The notes under the pieces are model-generated. The model did no database searches. It was given only the letters and a program-made list of their open reading frames with translations, and was not told the DNA's origin. 64,000 bases of DNA. Origin: PHAA01 sp022706565 (GTDB taxonomy: Bacteria; Bacillota; Syntrophomonadia; Syntrophomonadales; Syntrophomonadaceae). This document shows positions 43,052-51,942 of the stretch, one piece after another. The first letter of the stretch is position 1; each line of letters opens with the position of its first letter. Position numbers and translations under genes: made by a program. The stretch is from contig JAXGLD010000006.1 in the NCBI GenBank assembly GCA_040769385.1, positions 50,571 to 114,570 of the forward strand, given 5' to 3'.

Positions 43052-44302
43052 ATGCAATCAATAATCAAAGACATAGGACTGGCTGCCGCCGGTTACCATA
43101 AGTTGGAGTGGGTCCAAAACCATATGCCGGTTCTGAATCGTCTCAAGCAGGAATTCGAGCAGACCCAACCTCTGGCCGGAAAAACCGTGGCTTGTTGTCT
43201 GCACCTGGAGGCCAAGACCGGCTATCTGCTGCAGACTTTGCAAGCTGCTGGAGCGCGAGTCATCGCCTGCGCCAGCAATCCCCTCTCCACTCAGGATGAT
43301 GTGGTAGCAGCCCTGGTCGATTCAGGGATAACCGTTTTTGCCATTCATGGAGAAAGCATCGCCGATTATCGCCTTTACCTGGAGAAAACCCTGGATTGCC
43401 AGCCCGACGCCATAATCGACGACGGGGCCGACCTGGTGACCTTGCTGCATAAGGAAAGACCGGAACAGGCCCGCATGATCATTGGTGGCTGCGAGGAGAC
43501 TACCACCGGCATTGTCCGGCTCCGCTCTATGGATGAGGATGGTACCCTGCTCTTCCCGATGATGGCGGTCAACGATGCCTACATGAAATACCTTTTCGAC
43601 AACCGGTACGGGACCGGCCAGTCGGTGTGGGACGGGATCAACCGCACTACCAACCTGGTGGCAGCTGGCAAGACGGTAGTAGTGGTCGGGTACGGCTGGT
43701 GCGGCAAAGGCGTCTCGCTAAGGGCCAAGGGACTGGGAGCCAAAGTAATTGTGACTGAAATCGATCCGGTCAAAGCCAATGAAGCCATCATGGACGGTTT
43801 CCAGGTTATGCCCATGAGCCAGGCGGCGGCGCGGGGAGACATCTTCATTACCGTGACCGGAAATATCAACGTAATCCGCCGTGAACACATAAAGTTGATG
43901 CCGGATGGGGCCATCCTCGCCAATGCCGGACATTTCGATGTGGAGATATCCAAGCCTGACCTCAATGACCTGGCCGTGTCCAGCCGGGTGCTGAAGAACA
44001 ATATAGAAGAATTTGTCCTGGCCGATGGCCGCCGCCTCTATCTGCTGGCGGAAGGAAGGTTGGTCAACCTGGCGGCCGGGGATGGCCATCCTGCTGAAGT
44101 CATGGATCTCAGCTTTTCCCTTCAAGCCCTGTCTTTGCTTTATGTAATCGAACACCGTACCGAGCTCGGTTGTCACGTATATAACGTTCCGGAGACCATA
44201 GACAAACAGGTAGCCTGGCTCAAATTGGAAGTCGATGGGGTTGAGATAGATCGATTGACGACTGAACAAATAGAATACCTGGGCAATTGGGACACCAACT
44301 GA
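43052..44302 (+). CDS. ahcY: Adenosylhomocysteinase (SAH hydrolase)
   Basis: 416 residues. It splits S-adenosylhomocysteine to adenosine and homocysteine. The NAD site is VVVVGYGWCGKGVSLRAKGLG near residue 205; substrate-binding segments are GGCEETTTGIVRL, NAGHFDVEI and LLAEGRLVNLAAGDGHP. The length and the lack of the long insertion match the archaeal/clostridial type. GGGAGG is seven bases upstream of the ATG. Single gene with its own promoter. Confidence 0.96.
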   Translation: MQSIIKDIGLAAAGYHKLEWVQNHMPVLNRLKQEFEQTQPLAGKTVACCLHLEAKTGYLLQTLQAAGARVIACASNPLSTQDDVVAALVDSGITVFAIHGESIADYRLYLEKTLDCQPDAIIDDGADLVTLLHKERPEQARMIIGGCEETTTGIVRLRSMDEDGTLLFPMMAVNDAYMKYLFDNRYGTGQSVWDGINRTTNLVAAGKTVVVVGYGWCGKGVSLRAKGLGAKVIVTEIDPVKANEAIMDGFQVMPMSQAAARGDIFITVTGNINVIRREHIKLMPDGAILANAGHFDVEISKPDLNDLAVSSRVLKNNIEEFVLADGRRLYLLAEGRLVNLAAGDGHPAEVMDLSFSLQALSLLYVIEHRTELGCHVYNVPETIDKQVAWLKLEVDGVEIDRLTTEQIEYLGNWDTN

Positions 44303-44339
44303 TTATATCGGGACCTAACGCCCTTTCAGGAGAATAAAT

Positions 44340-44386
44340 AATCCGCCTCTTTCACATTATAATCTTAGCATAAGGAAAGGCGGATT
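44340..44386 (+). other. Inverted repeat between ahcY and spoIIP
   Basis: AATCCGCC-CTTTC pairs with GGAAA-GGCGGATT across a 19-base loop and is followed by TATTTAT. It could terminate ahcY. It also contains the probable spoIIP ribosome site (AAGGAAAGG), and the loop contains TATAAT. Confidence 0.5.
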
Positions 44387-44391
44387 TATTT

Positions 44392-45351
44392 ATGGAGACA
44401 TTGAGCCGGCGCTATATATTGATATTCTTTGGAGTGCTGATAGCGGTCATGATAGGGGCATATTTGTTAAATACGCTCAATGCTCCCATACTTAAGAAGC
44501 CGATACCCGGACCGGAGGAACAGGTGTCTACGTATAGCGTCATCAAGGATACCTTCGGGGGTACTATTCTGGAGACCGGATTGCCGGTTTATGTAGATGA
44601 CCAGTATATCGATGAAAACAATGTTCGATATATTGTCACCAGGGTTGAAGGTCAAAACGCGATAGCCGAAGTAGTGACTAGTTCGGCTGAAGAAAACGAT
44701 ACTACCCTTGTTAATCCCGGTTTATTGGCCAATCTCCGGCTTTTCAATACTGCCGGGCCCACATTGACGACCGATGCGCCCCGGCATGCAGTTGTCTACC
44801 ATACCCATTCCGACGAATCATACCTCCCTACCTCCGGTAAGAAGTCCCAACCGGGTGGCGGGGACATTTATAAGGTTGGGACTGCCTTGGCCGACTCCAT
44901 GCGCAAATCAGGCATCAGCGTCACTCATAGCGCCAAGGCTCACGATCCGCATGACCGCAATGCTTACCACCGGTCGCGCCGGACCGTGGCCCAACTGTTG
45001 AAAGAACAGCCTGACGCCGCCTTTGACATCCATCGCGATTCGGCCCCGGCCAAGGCCTATTGGACTACCATTAATGGAGTGGATTGCTCAAAGGTGATGA
45101 TAGTAGTGGGACGATCAAATCCAAACATGAAGACGAATCTAGCCTACGCCCGGCGTATCAAAGACCAGGCCGATCAACTATATCCCGGATTGATGCGGGG
45201 AATCTTTTTGGGCAAGGGAGATTACAACCAGGATCTGTATCCGACCGGTATACTGTTTGAGATTGGTACTGAATCGCTGCCCCTGTCACTGGCCGAAAAT
45301 ACGGCCCGCTGTTTGGGCGATGTACTATTGCACGTCTTCAACGAGGGGTAA
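44392..45351 (+). CDS. spoIIP: Stage II sporulation protein P
   Basis: 319 residues. SpoIIP is the amidase/endopeptidase of the DMP machine that thins septal peptidoglycan and drives engulfment, normally expressed in the mother cell. An N-terminal membrane helix (ILIFFGVLIAVMIGAYLL) anchors it. The catalytic region carries YHTHSDESYLP, FDIHRDSAP and the C-terminal LFEIGTESLPLS, as in the family. It is shorter than the Bacillus protein mainly in the linker. The neighbour gpr usually found before it is missing here. Confidence 0.93.
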   Translation: METLSRRYILIFFGVLIAVMIGAYLLNTLNAPILKKPIPGPEEQVSTYSVIKDTFGGTILETGLPVYVDDQYIDENNVRYIVTRVEGQNAIAEVVTSSAEENDTTLVNPGLLANLRLFNTAGPTLTTDAPRHAVVYHTHSDESYLPTSGKKSQPGGGDIYKVGTALADSMRKSGISVTHSAKAHDPHDRNAYHRSRRTVAQLLKEQPDAAFDIHRDSAPAKAYWTTINGVDCSKVMIVVGRSNPNMKTNLAYARRIKDQADQLYPGLMRGIFLGKGDYNQDLYPTGILFEIGTESLPLSLAENTARCLGDVLLHVFNEG

Positions 45352-45390
45352 TGGGGTACATCCGTACATATTAATAATAGCGAAATCTTT

Positions 45391-45415
45391 CAACCACCCC
45401 CCACCGGGGTGGTTG
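45391..45415. terminator. Possible terminator after spoIIP
   Basis: A 9-bp stem AACCACCCC / GGGGTGGTT with a short loop lies 40 bases past spoIIP. The following GTTACGCTTTG is a weak tail. Confidence 0.45.
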
Positions 45416-45528
45416 TTACGCTTTGAAGTTATCGACGCCGCCTGGTCCGCATACAAATAGAAGATGGCTGGCAATTCCCGTTTGTCTTATAATTTAGCCA
45501 ACGACAACCGAATGCGGAGCAGACCAAC

Positions 45529-46929
45529 ATGCAGAAACTAGAACTAAAATGGCGGGTTTTCCTTATCATAGCGATGGGGGTGCTCATTTCCACTCTGGAC
45601 AGCAGCATCCTTAATATAGCCAACCCCAGTATAGCCAGGGAATTTGGGGTAGAACTGCAAGATATCCAGTGGGTGGTAAATGCTTATCTGCTGGTGATTA
45701 CTTCTACCTTGATTTTCTTTGGGCGGTTGGGGGACATTAAAGGCAGCAATCGTATTTTTACCTGGGGATTCATGGTCTTTGCTCTGGGGTCCTTGGGCTG
45801 CAGCCTTTCCGGGAGTCTTGTGATTCTGGTGGGTATGCGGATATGGCAGGGTCTGGGAGCCAGCATGATGATGGCCACCGGCATAGGTATCGTCTCCAAC
45901 ATATTTCCCGATGCGGAGCGCGGCAAGGCGCTGGGCTTGACCGGAACGGTGGTAGCCCTGGGCAATATGCTGGGACCGAGTGTGGGCGGTCTGCTGCTGG
46001 CCGGTTTTAGATGGCCGGTAATTTTCCTTATCAACATTCCCATCGGGATAGCCGGTTTCTATCTGGCATATCAGTACCTGCCCAAGGAAGACCGGCAAGA
46101 AGAAAAGAACTCGTTCGATCTGCCCGGTACGGCATTATTAGCCGTAGTGATGACCACCTTGCTTTTGGCGCTTTCCGCGGACACTCTGGGCATTTACCTA
46201 TTGGGGGGCAGCCTTATGGGGCTGATAGCCCTTTGCTGGTGGGAGCGCAAGGCACCTGCCCCGTTGCTGGATTTTGATCTTTTCCGGAATCAAACCTTTG
46301 TAGTGGGAAACCTGGTGGCAGTAGTTGCCTACAGCACCCACAACTCAATTATTTTCCTGCTGCCGTTTTACCTGGAATCCATCCGGGGCTTGCCCCCCGC
46401 CAATTCCGGCCTGATCATGACTACCGCCCCGATTGTCATGGCCTTGGCTGCACCCCTGGCCGGGCACCTATCCGACCGGTATGGTTCTCCGCCCATAACC
46501 GCCATGTCCCTGGGCTTACTGGCCGGAGCTTTCGCCATGTTTTCCCTTGTGCAGGCGGACTCGCCCGTGTTCTATATAATGGCTGCCCTGGCTCTGATGG
46601 GATTGGCCATGGGCAGCTTCGGGTCTCCCAACACCAGTTCCATTCTCGGTTCCATACCCAAAGAAAAGGCCGGATATGGCGGCGGCTTTATTTCCACCAA
46701 CCGCAATCTTTCCTATTCCCTGGGAATCAGTCTGTCGGTTCTTCTCTTCAGCCTGGTTTTCGATCGCCAGTCGGTTATCTTGGATTACCAGACCGCTTTC
46801 ATGGATGCCCTGCACACGGTGCACACCGGAGCCGGAGTTTTGGTGGCTGTCATCTGGTTGTTTTGGGTGGCTTACCATCTGCGCCGCCGCAAACGGGAAT
46901 CAACTCCGGAGCGACTATCTCAGCGTTAG
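45529..46929 (+). CDS. MFS multidrug exporter, EmrB/QacA (DHA2, 14-TM) type
   Basis: 466 residues, hydrophobic throughout with about 14 membrane helices. The first helix carries the family sequence LDSSILNIANPSI, followed by QWVVNAYLL, the motif-A loop GRLGDIKGSNRIF and motif C in helix 5 (GNMLGPSVGGLLL). A proton-driven exporter of toxic compounds; the substrate is unknown. The ATG has GGAG nine bases upstream, and TATAAT is seen at 45488-45493. Its last 15 bases overlap the convergent lipoprotein gene. Confidence 0.92.
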   Translation: MQKLELKWRVFLIIAMGVLISTLDSSILNIANPSIAREFGVELQDIQWVVNAYLLVITSTLIFFGRLGDIKGSNRIFTWGFMVFALGSLGCSLSGSLVILVGMRIWQGLGASMMMATGIGIVSNIFPDAERGKALGLTGTVVALGNMLGPSVGGLLLAGFRWPVIFLINIPIGIAGFYLAYQYLPKEDRQEEKNSFDLPGTALLAVVMTTLLLALSADTLGIYLLGGSLMGLIALCWWERKAPAPLLDFDLFRNQTFVVGNLVAVVAYSTHNSIIFLLPFYLESIRGLPPANSGLIMTTAPIVMALAAPLAGHLSDRYGSPPITAMSLGLLAGAFAMFSLVQADSPVFYIMAALALMGLAMGSFGSPNTSSILGSIPKEKAGYGGGFISTNRNLSYSLGISLSVLLFSLVFDRQSVILDYQTAFMDALHTVHTGAGVLVAVIWLFWVAYHLRRRKRESTPERLSQR

Positions 46930-47556
46930 TGTGCCAGAGCCCCGGTTGGTGTGCTGAATGCTGGTGTCGGCCGACCTACCTACGGACCAGATTACCGGAT
47001 TGTCACCTATAGTTAGGGGTTTGTCTCGGTTGTCGCCGGTCACCAATTGGCGTTTGAATTCAAAGGTCACCCAGCCATCGGATTGTGAGCCGCTGGGATC
47101 AAGGATGTTATTGCTGCCCCCCAGCTCCGTGTCGAGCGGGTGGGGGCCAAAGGCACCAGTCGAATAGGCATCGGTAATACTGACTGTGCCGCCGCTGATG
47201 GCACAGATAATGTCGTCCGCCCCCTGCATCTTGAAATCCGGCCGGATCCCCAGGGCTATGTAACCGTTGTTTTGGGCTCGGAGTGCCATACAGACCTGAT
47301 CACCTTCCACCCGGGTAAAAACCTGCAGCGGGCCGATTTGCTGGAACTGGGAGTATTCGTTGTCGGTCACCGTCCCGTTAGAAGTCCAGGCGACCGGCTG
47401 GGCCGATACCAGGGGTTGTTTGCCGTTATCCGGGGTGGGGGCCGGCCCTGACGGATTGGAACCATTATTGCCGGCGCAGCCGGCTAAGAGGATGGCTAGG
47501 AGCATACCGGCCACGAGAAACCAAGCGAATCTGGATTTCAACCTTTTCCCGAACAT
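46915..47556 (-). CDS. Predicted lipoprotein with DOMON-like domain
   Basis: 213 residues. A signal peptide with lipobox (ILLAGCAG) is followed by a Pro/Asn linker and a domain that reads like DOMON: NGYIALGIRP, MQGADDIICAI, VSITDAYSTG, DTELGGSNNI. DOMON domains bind haem or sugars and occur in extracytoplasmic electron-transfer proteins, but the ligand here is unknown. AAGGGTG precedes the ATG. It overlaps the end of the MFS gene. About 160 empty bases separate it from the HK gene. Confidence 0.75.
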   Translation of the reverse strand: MFGKRLKSRFAWFLVAGMLLAILLAGCAGNNGSNPSGPAPTPDNGKQPLVSAQPVAWTSNGTVTDNEYSQFQQIGPLQVFTRVEGDQVCMALRAQNNGYIALGIRPDFKMQGADDIICAISGGTVSITDAYSTGAFGPHPLDTELGGSNNILDPSGSQSDGWVTFEFKRQLVTGDNRDKPLTIGDNPVIWSVGRSADTSIQHTNRGSGTLTLR

Positions 47557-47716
47557 AATTCACCCTTCCTTTCTGCTGTTCAAGCAATGGAAACAAAACA
47601 TCCAGGCAGCTGAAAAATGTTTGCGACAGCAACCCTATACACCTAAAATATATCATTCTGCATTAACGTCAGCAATGCACCGCGCGTGCAGGCGATATCA
47701 ATACAGGTAGTTTAAA

Positions 47717-49219
47717 TCAAATGCGACCGCTGGAGGCAGCCTGGCCCGACCACAGGTCGGCTTCGGGGAACGTAACTTGCACTCTGGTCCCTTCGCCTAC
47801 CTTGCTGCTTACCTGGATAGTGCCTCCATGACCTTCCACAATGGCCTTGGTGATGGATAGCCCCAGACCAGCCCCCCCTTCCCGGCGATTACGTGAGTTC
47901 TCACTGCGGTAAAAACGTTCAAAGATATGATTGATATGCTCCGGGCTGATGCCCGGCCCATTGTCCTGGATGACCAACTGTACCTTCTCGTGCGCTTTCA
48001 GCAGCGATACCCGAATGACTCCTTCAAACGAATCGGTATGCTGAACCGCGTTCTGAAACAGATTCAATACTACCTGCTTGATTTGATCAGGATTGAAGCG
48101 GCATTCCAAATCTGGCTGGATTGTGAGGACCAAGCGGCGCTCTCCGGCCAAGATACGCAGCTGCGGCTCCATCTCCATCAAGGTTTGATCGAGATATCCA
48201 ACCTCCATCTCCGCGCAGGGAGTCCGGTCCAGTTTGCTCAGCAAGAGCAGGTCTTCGACCAGTTTGTTAAGCCTCAGGGACTCGCTATGCATACTTTGCA
48301 GGGCGGTTTCAAGCTGCTCTGGCTGGTTGGCCGCCCCCCTCAGCAAGACTTCCAGAAATCCGTGGATCGAGGTCAACGGGGTGCGCAGTTCATGTGAAGC
48401 ATCGGCGATGAAACGCCGCATCTGCTCCTGGGTTTCTTTCTCGGCAGAGAATGTAACCTCCAAACGATGCAGCATTCCGTTGAAGGATTCCGCCAAACGA
48501 TCGACTTCGACTTGTCCTTGTTGGGTGGGAAAACGCCGGTCCAGGTTGCCGGCGTCGATCTGGGCCGCCGTATCCACCATATTGGACAAAGGAATAAGAG
48601 TCCTTCTCAATACCGGCAGGAACGCTAGTAAACCCATGAACAGTGCTCCCAGAGCCAGGGCCAAGAATACCAACATGTGGCGCAGGAGCAGTTCCTTAAG
48701 AGGTGCGGTGCGGGTGCTGATTATGGCGGTGCCCATTGTTTGACCGGCTTCGCGGCCTACTGGAACGGCTACTACCAGTTGTTCTTCGGACCCGGTATTA
48801 TCGAGTAAATAGAACTGGCGGCTACGCGGGTCTATTAACTGATTTTTCTGTTCCGGGGTAAGAGAGGGGGGCTGAAATCCGTGATCACTGATTAGCAAGG
48901 CGTAATTTCCCTCTTCGTCAATAAAGGCCAAGCTGGTTCCAGGCATTAGAATGACTGGCGGCCTGGGCTGTTCGTCGGTCCCTGAGGACGAGCCGGCCAA
49001 CAGTGATTCCCATGCCGCAGGGCTTATGTTGCGAACCTGACCCTGCAGGCTGACAGCCATGTTCCTAAAGGTGTTATCGCGCATGAAAACATATTGGATG
49101 ATGCCGATAAAGCCCAGCAGCACCGCCAGTATTATCAAGGACCGAGATAACAGCTGAAATCTCAGGGAATGAAACTCCAGTCTTCCGGGACCGGGTTTAT
49201 CCGTGTGAGCCGTCTTCAT
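47717..49219 (-). CDS. Sensor histidine kinase
   Basis: 500 residues. Two membrane helices (about 25-45 and 180-205) frame an extracytoplasmic sensor region. Then come HAMP, a HisKA dimerisation domain with the phospho-His in ASHELRTPLTSIHGF, and a HATPase domain with N box LNLFQNAVQHT and G boxes DNGPGIS and GAGLGLSI. It is coupled by a four-base overlap to the response regulator and lies downstream of a MacAB-like exporter, so it probably senses antimicrobial or envelope stress. Confidence 0.95.
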   Translation of the reverse strand: MKTAHTDKPGPGRLEFHSLRFQLLSRSLIILAVLLGFIGIIQYVFMRDNTFRNMAVSLQGQVRNISPAAWESLLAGSSSGTDEQPRPPVILMPGTSLAFIDEEGNYALLISDHGFQPPSLTPEQKNQLIDPRSRQFYLLDNTGSEEQLVVAVPVGREAGQTMGTAIISTRTAPLKELLLRHMLVFLALALGALFMGLLAFLPVLRRTLIPLSNMVDTAAQIDAGNLDRRFPTQQGQVEVDRLAESFNGMLHRLEVTFSAEKETQEQMRRFIADASHELRTPLTSIHGFLEVLLRGAANQPEQLETALQSMHSESLRLNKLVEDLLLLSKLDRTPCAEMEVGYLDQTLMEMEPQLRILAGERRLVLTIQPDLECRFNPDQIKQVVLNLFQNAVQHTDSFEGVIRVSLLKAHEKVQLVIQDNGPGISPEHINHIFERFYRSENSRNRREGGAGLGLSITKAIVEGHGGTIQVSSKVGEGTRVQVTFPEADLWSGQAASSGRI

Positions 49220-49896
49220 ATATCCACCCGGTAGCCTGAACCACGCAGAGTGCGGATAAGGCGATGGTCCTTATCATTAAGCTTCTCCCGCAGAGAACGC
49301 ACATAGACCTCGACAATGTTCTCTTCCCCACCGAAATCATAACCCCATACCTTGTCCAGTATTAGTTTTTTACTCAGCACCAGACCATGGTTCAGAACCA
49401 TGTATTTAAGGAGTTCATATTCGGTTGGCGATAATTCCAGGATACGCTTATCAAGCTTGATCTCCCGGCGGCGATCATCGATACTGAAAGGACCCAGGAT
49501 CACTTCCCCGAACAGATGGGGAAACTGGTTGCGGAGGCGGGCATTTATCCGGGCCAGCAATTCCTCGAAACTGAAGGGCTTGACCATATAATCGTCCGCC
49601 CCTATAGAGAGACCTTTCACCCGATCGTCGACCTCATCCCGGGCCGTCAGCATGATTACCGCCACATTATCCAGTTTCTTCAGGTGTCGCACCACTTCAA
49701 ATCCATCCATGCCAGGCATCATGACATCCAGAATCACCACATGAGGTTTGAACTCCTCCATATCTGCGATCGCGGTAAGGCCATTGTCGGCACAGCGGAC
49801 CTCATATCCCTCATTTTTCAAGCCTAGTTCCAAGAACTGCAATATATGAGGTTCATCATCAACGGCCAGAATTCGGACCCCTTTTAATGGCTGCAT
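49216..49896 (-). CDS. OmpR/PhoB-family response regulator
   Basis: 226 residues. A receiver domain with phospho-acceptor Asp in VVILDVMMPGMDGFE (about residue 54) and Lys in MVKPFSFEEL, followed by a winged-helix DNA-binding domain (ELSPTEYELLKYMVLNHG, VRSLREKLND, GSGYRVDI). It probably controls the exporter operon in which it lies. Ribosome site GAGG. Confidence 0.96.
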   Translation of the reverse strand: MQPLKGVRILAVDDEPHILQFLELGLKNEGYEVRCADNGLTAIADMEEFKPHVVILDVMMPGMDGFEVVRHLKKLDNVAVIMLTARDEVDDRVKGLSIGADDYMVKPFSFEELLARINARLRNQFPHLFGEVILGPFSIDDRRREIKLDKRILELSPTEYELLKYMVLNHGLVLSKKLILDKVWGYDFGGEENIVEVYVRSLREKLNDKDHRLIRTLRGSGYRVDI

Positions 49897-49968
49897 AATC
49901 TTACCTCTTTTTCAGCTCCATGTTCTTATAATAGCCACTGTTGGTCAGACGTGTAAACCCTTGGGCCG

Positions 49969-51174
49969 CTATTCGAATCGAAGGGCGTCGATGGGATTCA
50001 TCCGGGCAGCCTGGTTGGCAGGGTAATACCCGAAGAACAATCCGATGGTGGTGGCGAATCCCAAGGAAAGAACTGCCAACCGGGGTGCTATCTTCATGTT
50101 CAGATCGGTTAAGCTGGTAATTACCAAGCTTCCAGTCACCCCCAGAACGATCCCAATAATTCCGCCGGCCAGGCAGAGCACCAATGATTCAATCAGAAAC
50201 TGATTACGGATGGCTCCGGGGGTGGCGCCGATGGCCATGCGGATACCGATTTCCCGGGTCCGTTCTGTTACTGAAACCAGCATAATATTCATGATTCCAA
50301 TCCCTCCAACCAATAAAGAAACGGCAGCAATACCACCAAGCAGGAAAGAAAGCATGGCCGTGGTATCCTCTATTGTGGCCAGCAACTCGGTGGTATCCTG
50401 GATGCGGAAATCATCATCAGCAGTCTCCGCCAGTCGATGCCGCTGGCGCAGCAGGGTAGTCAGGTAGACTTTTAAGGGATTCAAAGCTTCGGCACTGACA
50501 GCCTGTACGCTGATGGAGCGAACGTTTTCGCCCCCAATCATACGCTGCTGTAAAGTACTTAGCGGTATATAGATGATATCGTCCTGGTCGTTGCCCATAG
50601 CACTGCCCTTGTCAGCCAGGATTCCGATAATCGTAAAGGAGATTCCATTGATCTTGATGGTCTCCCCTACTGGATTTGATACTCCGGGCATTAAATTTGC
50701 GACTACGGTGCTGCCCAGCACCGCCACCCGATTTGAATTACTGTCGTCTTCGGCGGTAAAAAATGAGCCCTGCACCGTATCCCATTCCTTGATGCTCATC
50801 AATTCCGGCCAGGTCCCTTCCACCGTGGTAGCCCAGGTAGCGCTGCTATAGGAAACTGTACCGGAGGTGCTCGACTCGGCCGCCACGTATTTCACCAGCG
50901 GCAGGTTCTTGATGGCCTCAGCATCAGCGTTGGTGAGCTGAGCGGGGTTTGCCCCCCGGATAAGGCCAAAACCGCCGCCCGCTGAAACGGTAAGCAGATT
51001 GGCCCCCATACTGGAAATCCTGTTGGTAATCCCTGCTGCTGTTCCCTGACCAAGCGCCACCATTATAATAACCGCGCCGACCCCGATAATGACCCCCAGC
51101 ATGGTCAGGATAGAGCGCATTTTGTTGGCCAGCAGGCTCTGGGTTGCCATCTTAAGGCTTGATTTCAAGTCCAT
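49969..51174 (-). CDS. MacB-type ABC transporter permease
   Basis: 401 residues with the MacB architecture: one N-terminal membrane helix (MRSILTMLGVIIGVGAVIIM), a large extracytoplasmic MacB-PCD domain and three C-terminal helices of an FtsX domain (VGGIGIMNIMLVSVTERTREIGIRMAIGA). Part of a tripartite exporter with the upstream ATPase and adaptor. Typical substrates are antimicrobial peptides, macrolides or lipoproteins; none can be assigned here. Confidence 0.94.
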   Translation of the reverse strand: MDLKSSLKMATQSLLANKMRSILTMLGVIIGVGAVIIMVALGQGTAAGITNRISSMGANLLTVSAGGGFGLIRGANPAQLTNADAEAIKNLPLVKYVAAESSTSGTVSYSSATWATTVEGTWPELMSIKEWDTVQGSFFTAEDDSNSNRVAVLGSTVVANLMPGVSNPVGETIKINGISFTIIGILADKGSAMGNDQDDIIYIPLSTLQQRMIGGENVRSISVQAVSAEALNPLKVYLTTLLRQRHRLAETADDDFRIQDTTELLATIEDTTAMLSFLLGGIAAVSLLVGGIGIMNIMLVSVTERTREIGIRMAIGATPGAIRNQFLIESLVLCLAGGIIGIVLGVTGSLVITSLTDLNMKIAPRLAVLSLGFATTIGLFFGYYPANQAARMNPIDALRFE

Positions 51175-51199
51175 TTTTTCTTCCGCCCATCATTTTTAT

Positions 51200-51925
51200 T
51201 TAATGCCCTCCACCGACTATAGCTATGTCAGGGCTTAATGATTCGTCGCTCACTATTTGTCCGTCGGTTAGCCGGACTATCCGTTGGCAATGGTTTCCGA
51301 TCTCAGATTCATGGGTTATTATTACTACTGTCAGTCCCCGTTCCTGATTTAGTTTTTTCAGCAGCAACATAATTTCCTCTGAAGTCCTGGTGTCGAGAGC
51401 CCCGGTCGGTTCGTCGGCCAGCACCAATCCCGGATTATTGATCAGGGCCCGGGCTATGGCCACCCTTTGTTGCTGACCGCCGGAGAGCTGTTTGGGCAGG
51501 TGATGCTCTCTCCCGGCCAAGCCCATCATACTGAGCATCTGAAGGCCCCGCTTCTCCCTTTCCAGGTGCGATTTTATACCTGCATATATCAAGGGCAGAC
51601 AAACATTGTCCAGGGCGGTGGCGCGCCCGATCAGGTTGAAGTTTTGGAAGACGAATCCGATAAAGAGGCTGCGCATGCGGGCCAGTTGGTTACGATCCAG
51701 GTTCATTACATCCTGCCCGGCAAAAATATACTGGCCCGCATCCGGCTTATCAAGGCAGCCCAGTATATTCATGAGAGTGGATTTGCCGGAACCGGATGGT
51801 CCCATTATTGCCACCATCTCTCCCCTATTAATATCCAGGGATACCGAGCGCAAAGCTTGTACCGGGGTGGCGGCTCCATTATAGGTCTTGTCTATGTTCC
51901 TGAGTTTGATAAGGTTTTCAGTCAT
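51200..51925 (-). CDS. ABC transporter ATPase, MacB/LolD type
   Basis: 241 residues. Walker A GPSGSGKST near residue 42, signature LSGGQQQRVAIARAL, Walker B GLVLADEPTGALD and the switch His in VVIITHESE. It powers the adjacent permease. The ATG has GGGGAATG upstream, and the gene lies 17 bases after the adaptor gene. Confidence 0.96.
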   Translation of the reverse strand: MTENLIKLRNIDKTYNGAATPVQALRSVSLDINRGEMVAIMGPSGSGKSTLMNILGCLDKPDAGQYIFAGQDVMNLDRNQLARMRSLFIGFVFQNFNLIGRATALDNVCLPLIYAGIKSHLEREKRGLQMLSMMGLAGREHHLPKQLSGGQQQRVAIARALINNPGLVLADEPTGALDTRTSEEIMLLLKKLNQERGLTVVIITHESEIGNHCQRIVRLTDGQIVSDESLSPDIAIVGGGH

Positions 51926-51942
51926 GATTACATTCCCCGTTC

